From contig CADCXC010000005.1 of assembly GCA_902806595.1 (NCBI GenBank), positions 3,121,670 to 3,185,669 on the forward strand: a DNA stretch of 64,000 bases, written 5' to 3'. The number at the start of each line of letters is the position of its first letter. The stretch's first letter is position 1. Position numbers and translations under genes: made by a program. The notes under the pieces were generated by a model. It was given only the letters and a program-made list of their open reading frames with translations. It did not search any database and was not told where the DNA came from. This DNA is from Pyrenopolyporus hunteri (taxonomy: Eukaryota > Ascomycota > Sordariomycetes > Xylariales > Hypoxylaceae). This document shows, in pieces, positions 51,185 to 63,100 of the stretch.

Positions 51185-51480
51185 TTACTTTAATATTTAT
51201 ATAATATAATTTTATATTAACGTATTTATTATAACGATAATAATAATAAATATATTTTATTAAATATATATCGTCTTTAATTTTACGTAATAAATAATTA
51301 AAATTATAATTTTAAAAATAAATATATTTATTAATTAATCGAAAATTAATCGATTTATAACTTTATATTTTATAATTTAATTAATTTATTTATTTAATTT
51401 TTTATTATACGATTATATATTAATTAATCGATTATAAATTATATTTTATTTATTTAATAATATTATATTTAATTTTTAAA
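51185..51480 (+). repeat. dispersed repeat R1, copy d
   Basis: Good match to R1: TTATTATAACGATAATAATA, AAATATATTTTATTAAATAT, ATAATTTAATTAATTTATTT, TTTTTTATTATACGATTATA and a TTATTTATTTAATA end. Confidence 0.55.
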
Positions 51481-54400
51481 TATTTTATTTATAATATATA
51501 AATTTTATTTTAAATTTATAAAATAATCGAAAAAATAATTATAATTTAAAAGTTATAAATTTAATATATATTATATAAATAATAAAATTATTTTTAAATT
51601 TAATATTAATTATTTAAATTTTTAAATATTTATTTATTTTAAGTAAATAAATAATAAATTATAAATTACGAAATATTATTTATATTATAATAAATAATTT
51701 AAATTTAAATTTTTATATAAATAATTTTATAATTTTTTATTATTATATTAATAAAATTAAATATTTTAATTTTAAAATACGAAATATTTTATTAATTAAA
51801 TAATTAAAATTAATATTTAATTTAATTTTTAAATCGATATTATAAAATATTAATAAATGGTAATTAATTCGATATTTAAATATAAAATTTCGTTATTATT
51901 AAATTATTTATAATTTTATACGTATTTATTATAATAATTTTAATTTACGTTTAATAAATTTTTAAATTTTATATTTTAAAACTTTCGATATATTAAAATT
52001 TTAAATAAAATCGAATAATATTAATTTTTAATAAAATTATATTTATAACGTTAATAATTTTTTCGTTAAAATAAATTAATTTTATTAAATTTACGTAATA
52101 TTATTTATTAATATAATAAATTAATTACGTTTATAATTTAAAATATATAATATATTATATTTTAAAAATAAATTAATAAATTTATTATATATTTTTAAAA
52201 TATATTTTAAACGTTATACGTATAAAAAATGAAGTATTTATAATTATTTTTCGATTACGTAATAATTTTTCGAAGTCGTAAAATTACCGTTTATATTAAT
52301 TTAATTCGATATTTTTATATAATAATTATATTATACGATAAAATATTTCGATGTTAAAATTTTATTTATATATAAAATTTAAAATTTCGTTTAAAATATC
52401 GTAAAATATTAATGCATCGACGTTAAAAATTTCGTTATAATATAATATTATAAAAATATTTAATTATAATATAATATTATAATATATATTCGAAATAATT
52501 AATAATAAAATAAATTTAAAGTTATAATTATATTATAATTAAAATTCGTATTAGAAATAAATATAAAATAATTTATCGATATAAATTTCGTTTTATAAAT
52601 TTTAAAATAAAATATTTTATAATGTTTTAATAATTATATTTTTATAACGAATTTTTATTAAATATTATATTCGATATAATAATATTAAATTTATTAAATA
52701 TATTATATCGTTATAAAATAATATTATTAATATAATGTTAAATAACGTAAAATAAAGTTTAATTTAAAGTTTAATCGCGAAGTTTTAATATTATTTATAA
52801 AAATTTATTTCGTTAATTAAATAAAACGCTTATATTTTTTATTATAAATAAAAATTTAAAATTAATTTTATCGATTAAATACGTATTTAATTATATTTTA
52901 TAAAAATTATTTTTTAATTATATTTTTAAAAATTATATCGTTTTTATTAAAACGTAACGTCGATAATATTAAAATTTTTAATTAAAATAATATAATAATA
53001 TATAAAATATTAAACGTTAATAAAATTAAAATAACGTTAAAATAATTTTAAATATTAAAATATAATTTTTAATATTATTTTTAATAAAATATATTCGCGT
53101 TTATATATGTAAATAATTAATATTTTCCTTCGATTATTTATTCGAGTTAAATTAATTAATTTTATATAATATTTAAATAAAATAAATTTATAAAGTTAAT
53201 AATTTAAAGTTTAAAATAAAATTATTATTATATTTTACGATAATAAATGAAATTATTATAATATTAATATTAAAATATTTAATTTAAATTTAATAATTTA
53301 ATTTATAATCGACGAATTTTTAATTATTAAAAATTATAATTAAAATTTTAACAGTAAATAAAAAATTAATATATATAAACGTTTTTAAAATATATATTTA
53401 ATAAATCGTAATTTTAATTAACGAAAAATTATTATTTTAAAAAAAATAAATAAAAATAAAAATATTATTATTTAATTAAAAATATTAAATTTTATATAAA
53501 AATATTAAAATATTTTTAATCGAATAATTATATATATTAAAATATAAAATATTAAAATATTTAAATATTTTAAAATATTATAAAATATTTATTCGATATT
53601 TATTTTAATAAAAATTACGATATAAATTATTTTTATATAAATATATTAAATAAAATAATTATTTAAAATTTATTTTTAAAATATATTATTATTTTATTTA
53701 TCGAATAATTTATTAAAATATATTAAAAATAAAAATTAATAATTTAAAATTTATATAATAAATATTAATAAAATTATAATATATTATAATATTATATAAT
53801 TTTATATACGATTATATATAAAATAAACTTTTTAATAAATTTAAATTAATCGAAGCGTCGATATTAAAAATAATTATTAATATTTTTATATATTTATTAT
53901 TTTATTTATTTTATAAATTTTAATTACTTTTATAATAATTTAATTTAATTAATAATATTTAACTTAAAATTATAAGTTTTTATATGTCGTTAAATAAAAA
54001 TCTTTAAAATAATTCGAAAAAAAAATCGAAAGTTTTAATATTATACTTTATGTTTATATTATTACGTAAATTTTTCGTTAATAAATACTTCGAAAAAATT
54101 ATCGACTTTAATAAATATTTTTTAAAAAATTTAATTAAGTTTATTATCGTAATTTATTTATTTTATATATTATATTTTATTCGAATTTAAAAAATAAATT
54201 TAATTTTTTAATTAATGTATTATTAATCGTATATTTTAATTACTTTATAATTATAAATTAAAATAATTTAAATTATAATAAACGTATAAAATTATATATA
54301 AATTTATAACGTTTTATTTAAATTATCGATATTTTTAAAATAAACGATTTTTTATTTTACCCGTTAACGTTAATTAAAAATAATATCGTCGTTTATTTTC

Positions 54401-57400
54401 GAATATTATTTTATCGAATTCGATATATTAATTTTATTATATTCTTTTTATCGATAATATTTTTATTATTTACCTTCGATATAATTATTTTACCGAAATT
54501 AAATACGTTAATTTTTATATATTTTTATCGATAATATTTTTATCGTATATATAAACCTTTATAATATTAAATATTTTATAAAATAACTTATATAATATAA
54601 TAAATTAAATAATAAAATAATTATATTAATTATAAAAATAATAAAATAAAATTTCGATTTTAAACTTATAATTAATATATTTTATCGTTTAAAATAAAAC
54701 ATTATTAATATAATAATAATAACATTTAAAACGATTTTTTATTATACGAAAAACTTTAAATAAAATAAATAAAATTTATTAAAAATAAAATAAAAAAACG
54801 ATTAAATTAAAAATACGATTATTATCGTAATTATTATTTTATAATTTTAATAATAATTTATATAAATAAATTAAATTTATAATATATATTAAATTACGAA
54901 TTTTTATTTATATTTTTAAATTAAAATTATTTTATATTTTTAAAAGTTTTATTTATTAAATTATATAATAATCGATTATTATTTTAATATTATTTTTTAT
55001 TAATTAATAAAATTAATTTTATTAAAATAACTTTATATAATAATTCGTCGACGATATAAATATATTTATTATATATAATTTATAAAATTTATTAATTTTA
55101 TCGTATATTTTAATTCGCGATTTTTAATATAAAATTATAGTTTTATAATATATTAATTAAAAGGAAATTATTATAAAAATTAATAATTATATATTACCGT
55201 TTTCGTTAAAATTATTATTTAATATTTATTTATTACGTATAATAAATATAATTTAAACTTATAATCGTTTAATTATTTATTAAAAGGAAAAAATCGATAA
55301 AGTAAATTCGATAACGTTTTAAATTTTTAAAATTTTAAACTTATTTTTAAAATATTTTATATCGAATTAAATAATTAAACGTTAATTTTATTTTTAAAAA
55401 CGTTAATCGATAAATTCGATCTTTTAAACGTTTAATAATTATATTTATTATTTATATTATAATTAATAATTAATTTTTAAAATAAAAAAATAAATAATAT
55501 TTATTATTTATATTAATAAAATTAATTAATTAAAATATCTTTATATTTTTAATATTAAAATATTTAAAAATTATACGATATATAATATATAAAATACGAC
55601 GTTATATTAATGTTATTTATTTTTATCGACATTTTATTTACCGATTATTTATAAAATAATAATTTTAATACGTTTAATTAAATAATTAAATAAATTTAAA
55701 AATATTATAAATTAATAATATATTAATAATTTTAATTTGATATTTAAATTTTAAGTTTTAATATTATTATAAAATATAATTAAAATAATATAAATTTCGT
55801 ATTTAAATATAAATAAAAATATTAATTCGAATAAATTATTAATAAAAAATAAATAATTTTAAAATAAATTTTTAATATATATTTAATATTATTAATAAAA
55901 ATATTATTATTTAAATAAATTATTCGATTAAAATATTTAAATATAAAAATTTTTATAATATTATATTTTATTAAATTATTTATTAATTTAAAAACGATTA
56001 ATTTAACGATATTATTATTTTATTCGATTTTTATTTATTAAATATTATATTATTAAATATTAAATTATATGTATATTATTTATCGATTTTCGTCGTTTTA
56101 TAATCGATAATATAATAGTAATATTTTTAAAGAATAATTAATATTCGAATTATACGAAAATGAAAAAATTATAATAATAATATTTTCGAAAAATAATTAA
56201 TATATATATTTAAATTATATTAAAATAAAGAAAATATTATTATTTAAAACGTAAATATATATTTTCGTAAATATATTTAATTAATAAAAATGTTATTATT
56301 ATTATAAAATATTTTATAAATATAATAAATTATTAATTTATATAAAAATAATTAAATTCGAAAAAATTAATAATAAAAAAAAAAAATAAATAATAAAATT
56401 ATTACGATATTTATATTATTTAAATAATAATATAAATAAAATATTCGTTAAAACGTTATTTAATAAATTAAATATTTATTTAAATAAATAATTTTCCGAT
56501 AAATATTAAAATAAATTAAATATTTCCCCGTTTTTATTTATAAAAATAAATTATTATTTTTATTTTTACGAATTTATATATATATCGAAATTATTATAAA
56601 TATTTATTATTATACGTAATTATTTTTTATTATTAAATATTATTTATATTATATAATATTTAAATATATAAATAAATAATATTCGAAATTTTTAATATTA
56701 ATAAAATTATTATAAAATTATTTAACATTTTATAAAAATAAAATTTTTTTAACATTATTTAAAACTTAAATCGATAAAATTAATAATTTTTTCGTTTAAA
56801 TAATAATTATATTTTATATTAATAAAAATAATATCGCATTTTAATAATATATTATTATTTATCGATTTATATAATATTAACGTTTTATTAACGATTTATA
56901 ATTTTATTAATTTTTACGTTAATTTAAAAATATTATAAATTATAAATTATTTTCGTAATTAAATTACTTTTTTTAAATTTTATTTTATTATATTTTAAAT
57001 TTATATTTATAATTAATTTAAAATTTTTATTTTTAAAAACCCGGTAAAATTAAATATTAATTAATAAATATTTAAATAATTTTTATTAATTGATTAAAAT
57101 AAATATTTATTAAATTTATAATTATACGTAATATATCGAAATTAACGTATAATTTTAAAATTTTTTAATAACCTTTTTTTAATAAGATATATTATTTTAT
57201 ATTAATATTTAATTAACGTTAAAATTTACGTAAATATATAATTTTAAAATAAATTATATAATTATTTTCTTTTTAATATATATATATATATTAACTTTAA
57301 TTATTAATATTAAATGTTTATTTTATTTTATAAAATTTTAACTTTATATATTATATTTATTTTAATTATTTTTTTAAAATTATTAATTTTCGAATATTTT

Positions 57401-58754
57401 TTATTATTCGCTTTTAAAAATCCTCGAATAAATTAAATCGATAATAAATTATTTAACGTAAAATAATATCTATTTTAAAATAAAAATATCGTTATTTTTA
57501 AAATAAAATAATAAATTTATTAACGTAATAATTAAATTAAAATATTCCGACTTTATTAATAAACGTAAATTTAATTAAAATTAAATAAAATCTTTAATTA
57601 AAATTTAAAAAAATTTTCTTTTTAAATTTATATAATCGATTATTTTTATCGACGATAATAATAAACGATTAAAATAATTAATAATATTTTTAATCGATTT
57701 TATTATTTAAATTTTAACGTAAATTAAAAAATCTTTATAAATAAAATTAATAAAAAATAATTTAAAATTTAAAATATATTTAAATTTTATATAATTTTTA
57801 TTTTAAAAATAATTATTTATAATATTTTATTAATTTAAATTAAAATAAATTATTATTTTTAATAATTATAATTATAATCGTATTATTTTTAAAATTAAAA
57901 TTAATATAATTTTAATCGTTAATTATTAATTTCGAAAATAAATTTTTATATTTTAAATTAAATATATTTATTAATAAATTTTAATTATATATATAATAAT
58001 AATTAATATTATTTTATTATAAAAATATATTTACGTAAATTATAAAATAAATTAAAATTTTATTATATCGTTTTATTTAATTATTTTTATAATATTTACA
58101 TTAAATATTATTATAATTATAATAATAATAAATATTTATTTAAACGTAATATATATTAATTTATTTATAAAATAATTATTTTAATTATTTATAATAAATA
58201 ATAAAAATATATATAAATAAACGATATATTTAAAATTATTTTTAATTTATTTTTAATATTTATAATTAAAAATCGCGATTTACTTTAAATTTTATTTTTT
58301 AAATAATTAAAAATATTAAAATTTAATTATTTAATATTATTAATTAAATTAAAAACTTAAAATTAATCGTAAAATATTTAAGTTATATTTATTTAAATTT
58401 ATAAAATTATATTAATAAAATATATATTTTATATATTTTTTTATATATATTTAATTCGATAATTTAATTAATTATTTAAAATTTTCGATATAATAAAAAA
58501 TTATTTTTATATTATATAATTTTAATTTATTAATTTAAGTAAAATAAACGTAAATTATAATTTATAAAAATAAATTTAATTTATATATTAAAATATATTT
58601 AATAAAACGACGAATATCGTATATTTTATTATTAATTATTTAATTTCGTTAAAAATAATCGTTTAATATTTATAAAATTATTTTTTTTTTTATTTATAAA
58701 TAAATATTTATAATATTATATAAATTATTACGTATTTTATAATAATATAATTTA

Positions 58755-59760
58755 CAAAAATATATATTATAATAATAATAATAATAAATATACTTTTATT
58801 AAATATTTCGTTATTTTACGTAATAAATATTTAAAATATAATTTTAAAAATATAATATATTTATTAAAGTTTTATATTTTCGCTATATAAAATTTATATC
58901 GTATTTATTTGGCATTTTTAATATAAAGTATATATCCCAATCGTTATCGGCCTTACTAACATATTCTCATACAAAAATGCAGCAAAATTAAATAATTAAT
59001 CGAGTAATTTTACAATTTTAAAATTGATTCAAATTACATACGAGCTCCTATATCACTATATATTCCTAGGCGGATATGTCACACCATTCTAAGGATGCAA
59101 AATATAAAATAAATCGCCAGTTTGGCCTCTCTTAAGACCTTTCTAATGGTATAAGTTTCTTTATCACGGTGCATACCCTATTTCAGCTATTCGAATATAT
59201 ACTCAATTTCCAAACGGTGTCAGGTGTAGAGTATGGTGGCCGGGGTGGTTATGTGATCCCCTTGCGGTCGCATACCCTGACATCCGTATGGAATTAAGTA
59301 TATATTCAAATAGCTTTTGAAATAGGGCATGCACCGATATGAAACTTATACCATTAGAAGGTCCTGAGTGAGGCCGAAACTGGCGATGTATTTATATTTT
59401 TTGCATCCTTAGAATGGGTGGGATATAATAGAATATATATGGTGGGAGCTGTAGGTAATTGAATCAATTGAAAAGAAGGGCATAAGATTGTACATTATGT
59501 ATTAACGCGATTATACGTGAATTTGTATGTGGAGTTATTAGATACGGCAGGTTATTTTAATGTGTAATAAGGCTGTTGCAAAACGAGGGGTACTAATAGC
59601 GAAAACTCTTTAATTAATGAAATAAATCGTTATAATTTTATATAACATATATAATTTAATTTATTTTATTTATTTTATATTTTTATTATATATAATTATA
59701 TAATAATTAATTAATTATTAATTAACGATTTTTATTTATTTAATATATTTAATTATTTTT
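58755..59760 (+). repeat. dispersed repeat R1, copy e, split by foldback element 2
   Basis: The left half (about 58755-58900) carries the R1 start (TTATAATAATAATAATAATA, TATTTCGTTATTTTACGTAA). The right half (about 59625-59760) carries the R1 end (TATAATTTAATTTATTTTAT, TTATTTATTTAATATATTTA). The foldback copy 2 sits between them, so R1 was the insertion target. Confidence 0.6.
58909..59612. mobile_element. palindromic foldback element, copy 2, partly mutated
   Basis: Homologous to the element at 25937-26706. The segments CATTCTAAGGATGCAAAATA and CCTTTCTAATGGTATAAGTT occur and are mirrored on the other side by TTGCATCCTTAGAATGGG. The core GGGGTGGTTATGTGATCCCC is at 59236-59255. The left arm is more A+T rich and more diverged than the right, as if partly mutated. 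Exact ends and the target duplication could not be fixed. No transposase. Confidence 0.75.
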
Positions 59761-59903
59761 ATTAAAATATCGAAATTAATTTAAAATTAAATTTTATTAT
59801 AAATAAATAATTTTAAAATAATTAAATAATTTAAAATTATTCGTAATATATATGCGATAAATACCCGTTAAAAATCCAATTAATTATAATTAGTTATATA
59901 CGA

Positions 59904-59973
59904 TATGTCGTATTATGTGTTAAATAATACGGTAAAATAAAATGAATGGCGGTTTAACGGTTCTTTGGACTTC
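59904..59973 (-). repeat. right terminal inverted repeat of the A+T-rich block
   Basis: Inverted partner of 18955-19025. Read on the minus strand it begins GAAGTC and continues through AACCGTTAAACCGCCATTCA. The composition change to normal DNA falls within this repeat, as on the left. Confidence 0.85.
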
Positions 59974-60579
59974 GACCAGGGTCATTTGCCTGGGTAGGTA
60001 CGTAGTGTACCTAAATTAACCTGCTGAGGGATGTGTTTAATGGGTGGCAGGTGCCTGGTACCTACATCTTACAGCGGGTGGAGGAACTTTGGTACGGTTC
60101 AGCTCCGCACTTGCAATACCAGCGCCGATGTCATTAGGGTACGTCCCACCTTGTCCCGCGCTTCCGCGGCGTTTCAGCACAGGCAATGATGCGCACAGTA
60201 AGATGGGTACCTACAGTAAAGCTTCGCTTTCTCCAAGTCATGGAAGGCACGGGCTGAGTTTGTAAGGGAGAACATTTCTAATTCTCACTGGCGTTCCATT
60301 TCATGACCAGCTTCTACGACACCCGATCTCAAAGACATCTTTTTCCAACGTCTGAGGATCCCGATCACGTACCTACTATATGTGGCTCTGCCACTATTCC
60401 TTCGTTATCGCGTTATATGTTCGACTGTCTGCATGGTTTGTCCAGCCTAGCTTCAGCTGTTACGATTCAATTACGACACCTCGTAGCTTTCACCTAAGCT
60501 TACGATCCCGTCGATCCTGTTGGTCAGCCTTACCTTTTAGTTCTCTCAACGGTAGCGAAAACTCCCATCCATCTAAGAA
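59974..60579. other. spacer between the A+T-rich block and the MVP1 remnant
   Basis: Normal-composition DNA. Open frames at 60044-60265 and 60303-60497 have no recognisable features. The stretch presumably holds the former MVP1 promoter. Confidence 0.5.
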
Positions 60580-63100
60580 ATGTCTCTCTTCGCACCTCCT
60601 CAAACGAACCCTCATCTTCCGGGAACCCAGGCATGGCGCGATCTCGGGCGTCGCTGTTCGACGACGATGGACCCATGACCCGGTCGACCTCCGACACCCT
60701 CTTTAACGATGACGACTTTAACGACAGTGGCACTGCGTCGCCATGGGATATGCCCACGCCGAGGAAACAACAATCGCGCGCCGATCTCCTTCGGAGGCTA
60801 CTCGACGGCGTCGACGTACCGGACAGCTAACATCGAAGCGTACGATAGGGACGCGCGAGGACGGCAGCGCCGGCAAAGTCACGTCGGGGTGTCTCAAGAC
60901 ACTTGCTGCCGCTAAGCGCCGGCGACCAGGCGCAAATAATGGGAATATTGCTCCAACTGGCGATCTCGATCCAATTGAGTCGCAACGAGTTTAACGTGTT
61001 GATGGCTCTTATCGGTCTTGCGCAGGAAGGCGAAGCCGTTTAGACGGGTTGACGAGCGAAGACGCGGTAAGTCCTATCATACAACATTTAATACGTCTTT
61101 TCCTTGACTATCGCATCCATATATTCTTATTTATTTTTATTTTCTTCCATTTTCTTTTGTCGAATCAAAACCGTGGTCCAATGGGCTGGCTAGGCTTATC
61201 GTATTGTACCCTCGTTACGGCGCTGCCCTGTGCATCACGTTGCGGGGATATTTACGTTATTCGCCGATAAAATTACATCCTGCTAAGAGACACTACCGAC
61301 CTCCTGCAGACTTGCCGCAGACCCGGCTAGCATCGTCGCCGGCCAAGAAAACCAACTTTCCAGACACCGCAGAACTCGCAGCGAAACCGCCCCAGCAGCC
61401 CGAAAGCCCAATCGCCGCGTTCAGTTCGCGGTCGAGCTAGAAACCATCCATGGATGGTCCCGAACGATCCGTGGAATTCGTCCGATGTCCACAGGAACCA
61501 TAACCACGAGAACACACCCAAAACTAATGGTGCTAGCCATGCCAATTTGATTGCGAACGGTAACGGTTACGGTAACTCCGACGCTTCCGATCCGCATTCT
61601 CGCACGACATCTAATTTTACTACTTCTACCATGGCCTCGACGGGTGGTGCTGGCTCCCACTCGGCCGGCGGCTCCGTACCTCCAAACTCTGGTGGCTGGG
61701 GGTATTTCGACGGAAAGCAAATCCGGGGCTTCGGCGAGACGCAACGAGTCACTTTTGCTTGGAGTGCGGGCGGCGGAGAAGGTCGTGATCCGGGTACTAA
61801 CCCGACGGTTAGTCATTCGGAGACCATTAGCGGCGGTCGGATTGGCATCGCAGTCGAAGAGAATATCACGGTCTCTCTAATGCCCGAGAAAGAAGGCGTT
61901 TTCCTGTTCCAACACCACAATTACGAGGTTACAAGTTCGCGGCGCGGTAGCAAGGTCATTCGCAGATACGGTGATTTTGTGTGGTTGCTCGATTGCCTGC
62001 ATAAGAGGTATCCGTTCCGAGCATTACCTCTGCTCCCGCCCAAAAGGGTTGCGGTCAATGGCAACCACCTCGAACGACGGCGCGTTCATCGAGAAGCGAA
62101 GGCGTGGTCTGGCGAGATTTTTAAATACCCTGGTTCGGCACCCCGTGCGGCCAGGAGCAGCTTATAATGTTCCTGACCGTTCCAACGGTATGGGCTAGAA
62201 TATCGCCGAGATTTATCGTTTTCGAAAGCTAACAAACCGCAGGAACTTTCAGTGTGGCGCAAGCAAGGCGATTTCAGTCGTCGACGAGTTTAGCGCGGCC
62301 GTTGCCGCTGGCCTTGAAGAATCATTGCCGTCGTCGTTGGAGGAGCTTTCGAGCGTACCAGACAGGGCGTCAAACGGTCCGCTGATTTGTACATCTCGAC
62401 CTGTAACATCATGGACCGTCTTGTCAAGCGGGCGAGGGGGGTGTGGCGGCCGACCATGGCGCCTAGCGATGTCGCTTACGTCCCTTACTGAGGCGAGCGC
62501 GGATATTATGCCACTGATACCAACGACGTGCCTCTCCTGAACGACGGGCTTATTGCTATGAGCAAGCATTTGCAAAACGACCCAGAGTCTGATGGAAGAC
62601 GAGAGCAAGGCGTGGGAGGGCGGGCGTCTTGGAGATTTGAAGAGGCAGCGCGATGCGCTGGTCAGCATGAGAGAGCTATTCGATCGAAGGGAGAGGTTGG
62701 ACAAAAGACAACATGCCGTACCTGGAACGGAGAATCCAGAATAACGAGACGAAGCTCGCCGGCTTAAGATCTAAGCCAGACGGGTTGGTCCGTCCGGAAG
62801 ATTGAGAAAGTGGTCGCAGCCATTATCAAGGTTCGTACCCGCCACCGTACCATACGTTTCCGGCGCACGAGGTTTAACATGCAGTATAGGACAAAGGAAT
62901 TCTATCGTTAACCAGCACAACCGGTCCATTTTCGTCAAGGAGTGTATCCGCGACGAGCTTATCTACTTCCAGCAGACGCAGTTCCACGTTAGCCGATGGA
63001 ACCAGGACTGGGCGCAGGAGCGTCATCAGTACTCGGAGATGCTGGCGGACAATTGGCGCCGGCTGCTCGACGAGCTCGAGGGCATGCCCTTGGCGACTAG
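60580..63100 (+). pseudogene. MVP1: MVP1-like sorting nexin (SNX8 family) with about twenty frameshifts
   Basis: Mvp1 is a PX-BAR sorting nexin acting on endosomes in retromer-linked retrieval. The sequence is recognisable throughout but the frame changes repeatedly. In order: a start MSLFAPPQTNP (60580); SPWDMPTPRKQQSRADLL; a helical N-terminal domain (SRNEFNVLMALIGLAQEGEA); the linker AELAAKPPQQP; DPWNSSDVHRNHNHENTPKT; the PX domain (LMPEKEGVFLFQHHNYEV, RRYGDFVWLLDCLHKRYPFR, LPLLPPKRVAVNG); and the C-terminal BAR-like helices ending in NQDWAQERHQYSEMLADNWR. Three intron positions keep good splice signals: 61067-61309, 62188-62242 (CTAAC branch) and 62831-62889. Breaks lie near 60612, 60827, 60860, 60916, 60945, 60970, 61040, 61047, 61440, 62068, 62143, 62268, 62347, 62435, 62463, 62504, 62575, 62704, 62806, 62898 and 63091. 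All are small indels, not transitions. It is either a recent pseudogene or poor local base calling. Confidence 0.85.

Larger units (their letters stand above)
18955..59973. mobile_element. 41-kb RIP-like A+T-rich block bounded by inverted repeats
   Basis: No open frame of gene-like quality occurs outside two foldback islands. By eye most 60-base lines hold only 2-10 G or C, and those are nearly all CpG. TpA, TpT and ApA dominate. This is the product expected from heavy C-to-T mutation on both strands, as in fungal RIP of duplicated DNA, but with unusual sparing of CpG. The ends carry a 70-bp inverted repeat. Internal repeats (LTR-like pair, R1 copies, tandem array) show it is built from transposons. 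It may be one very large terminal-inverted-repeat element, a nested transposon cluster between two copies of another element, or a regional centromere. The boundaries are sharp on both sides. Confidence 0.85.

Noticed and set aside
60044..60497. Small frames between the block and the MVP1 remnant
   Set aside because: No conserved features; consistent with a promoter or spacer.
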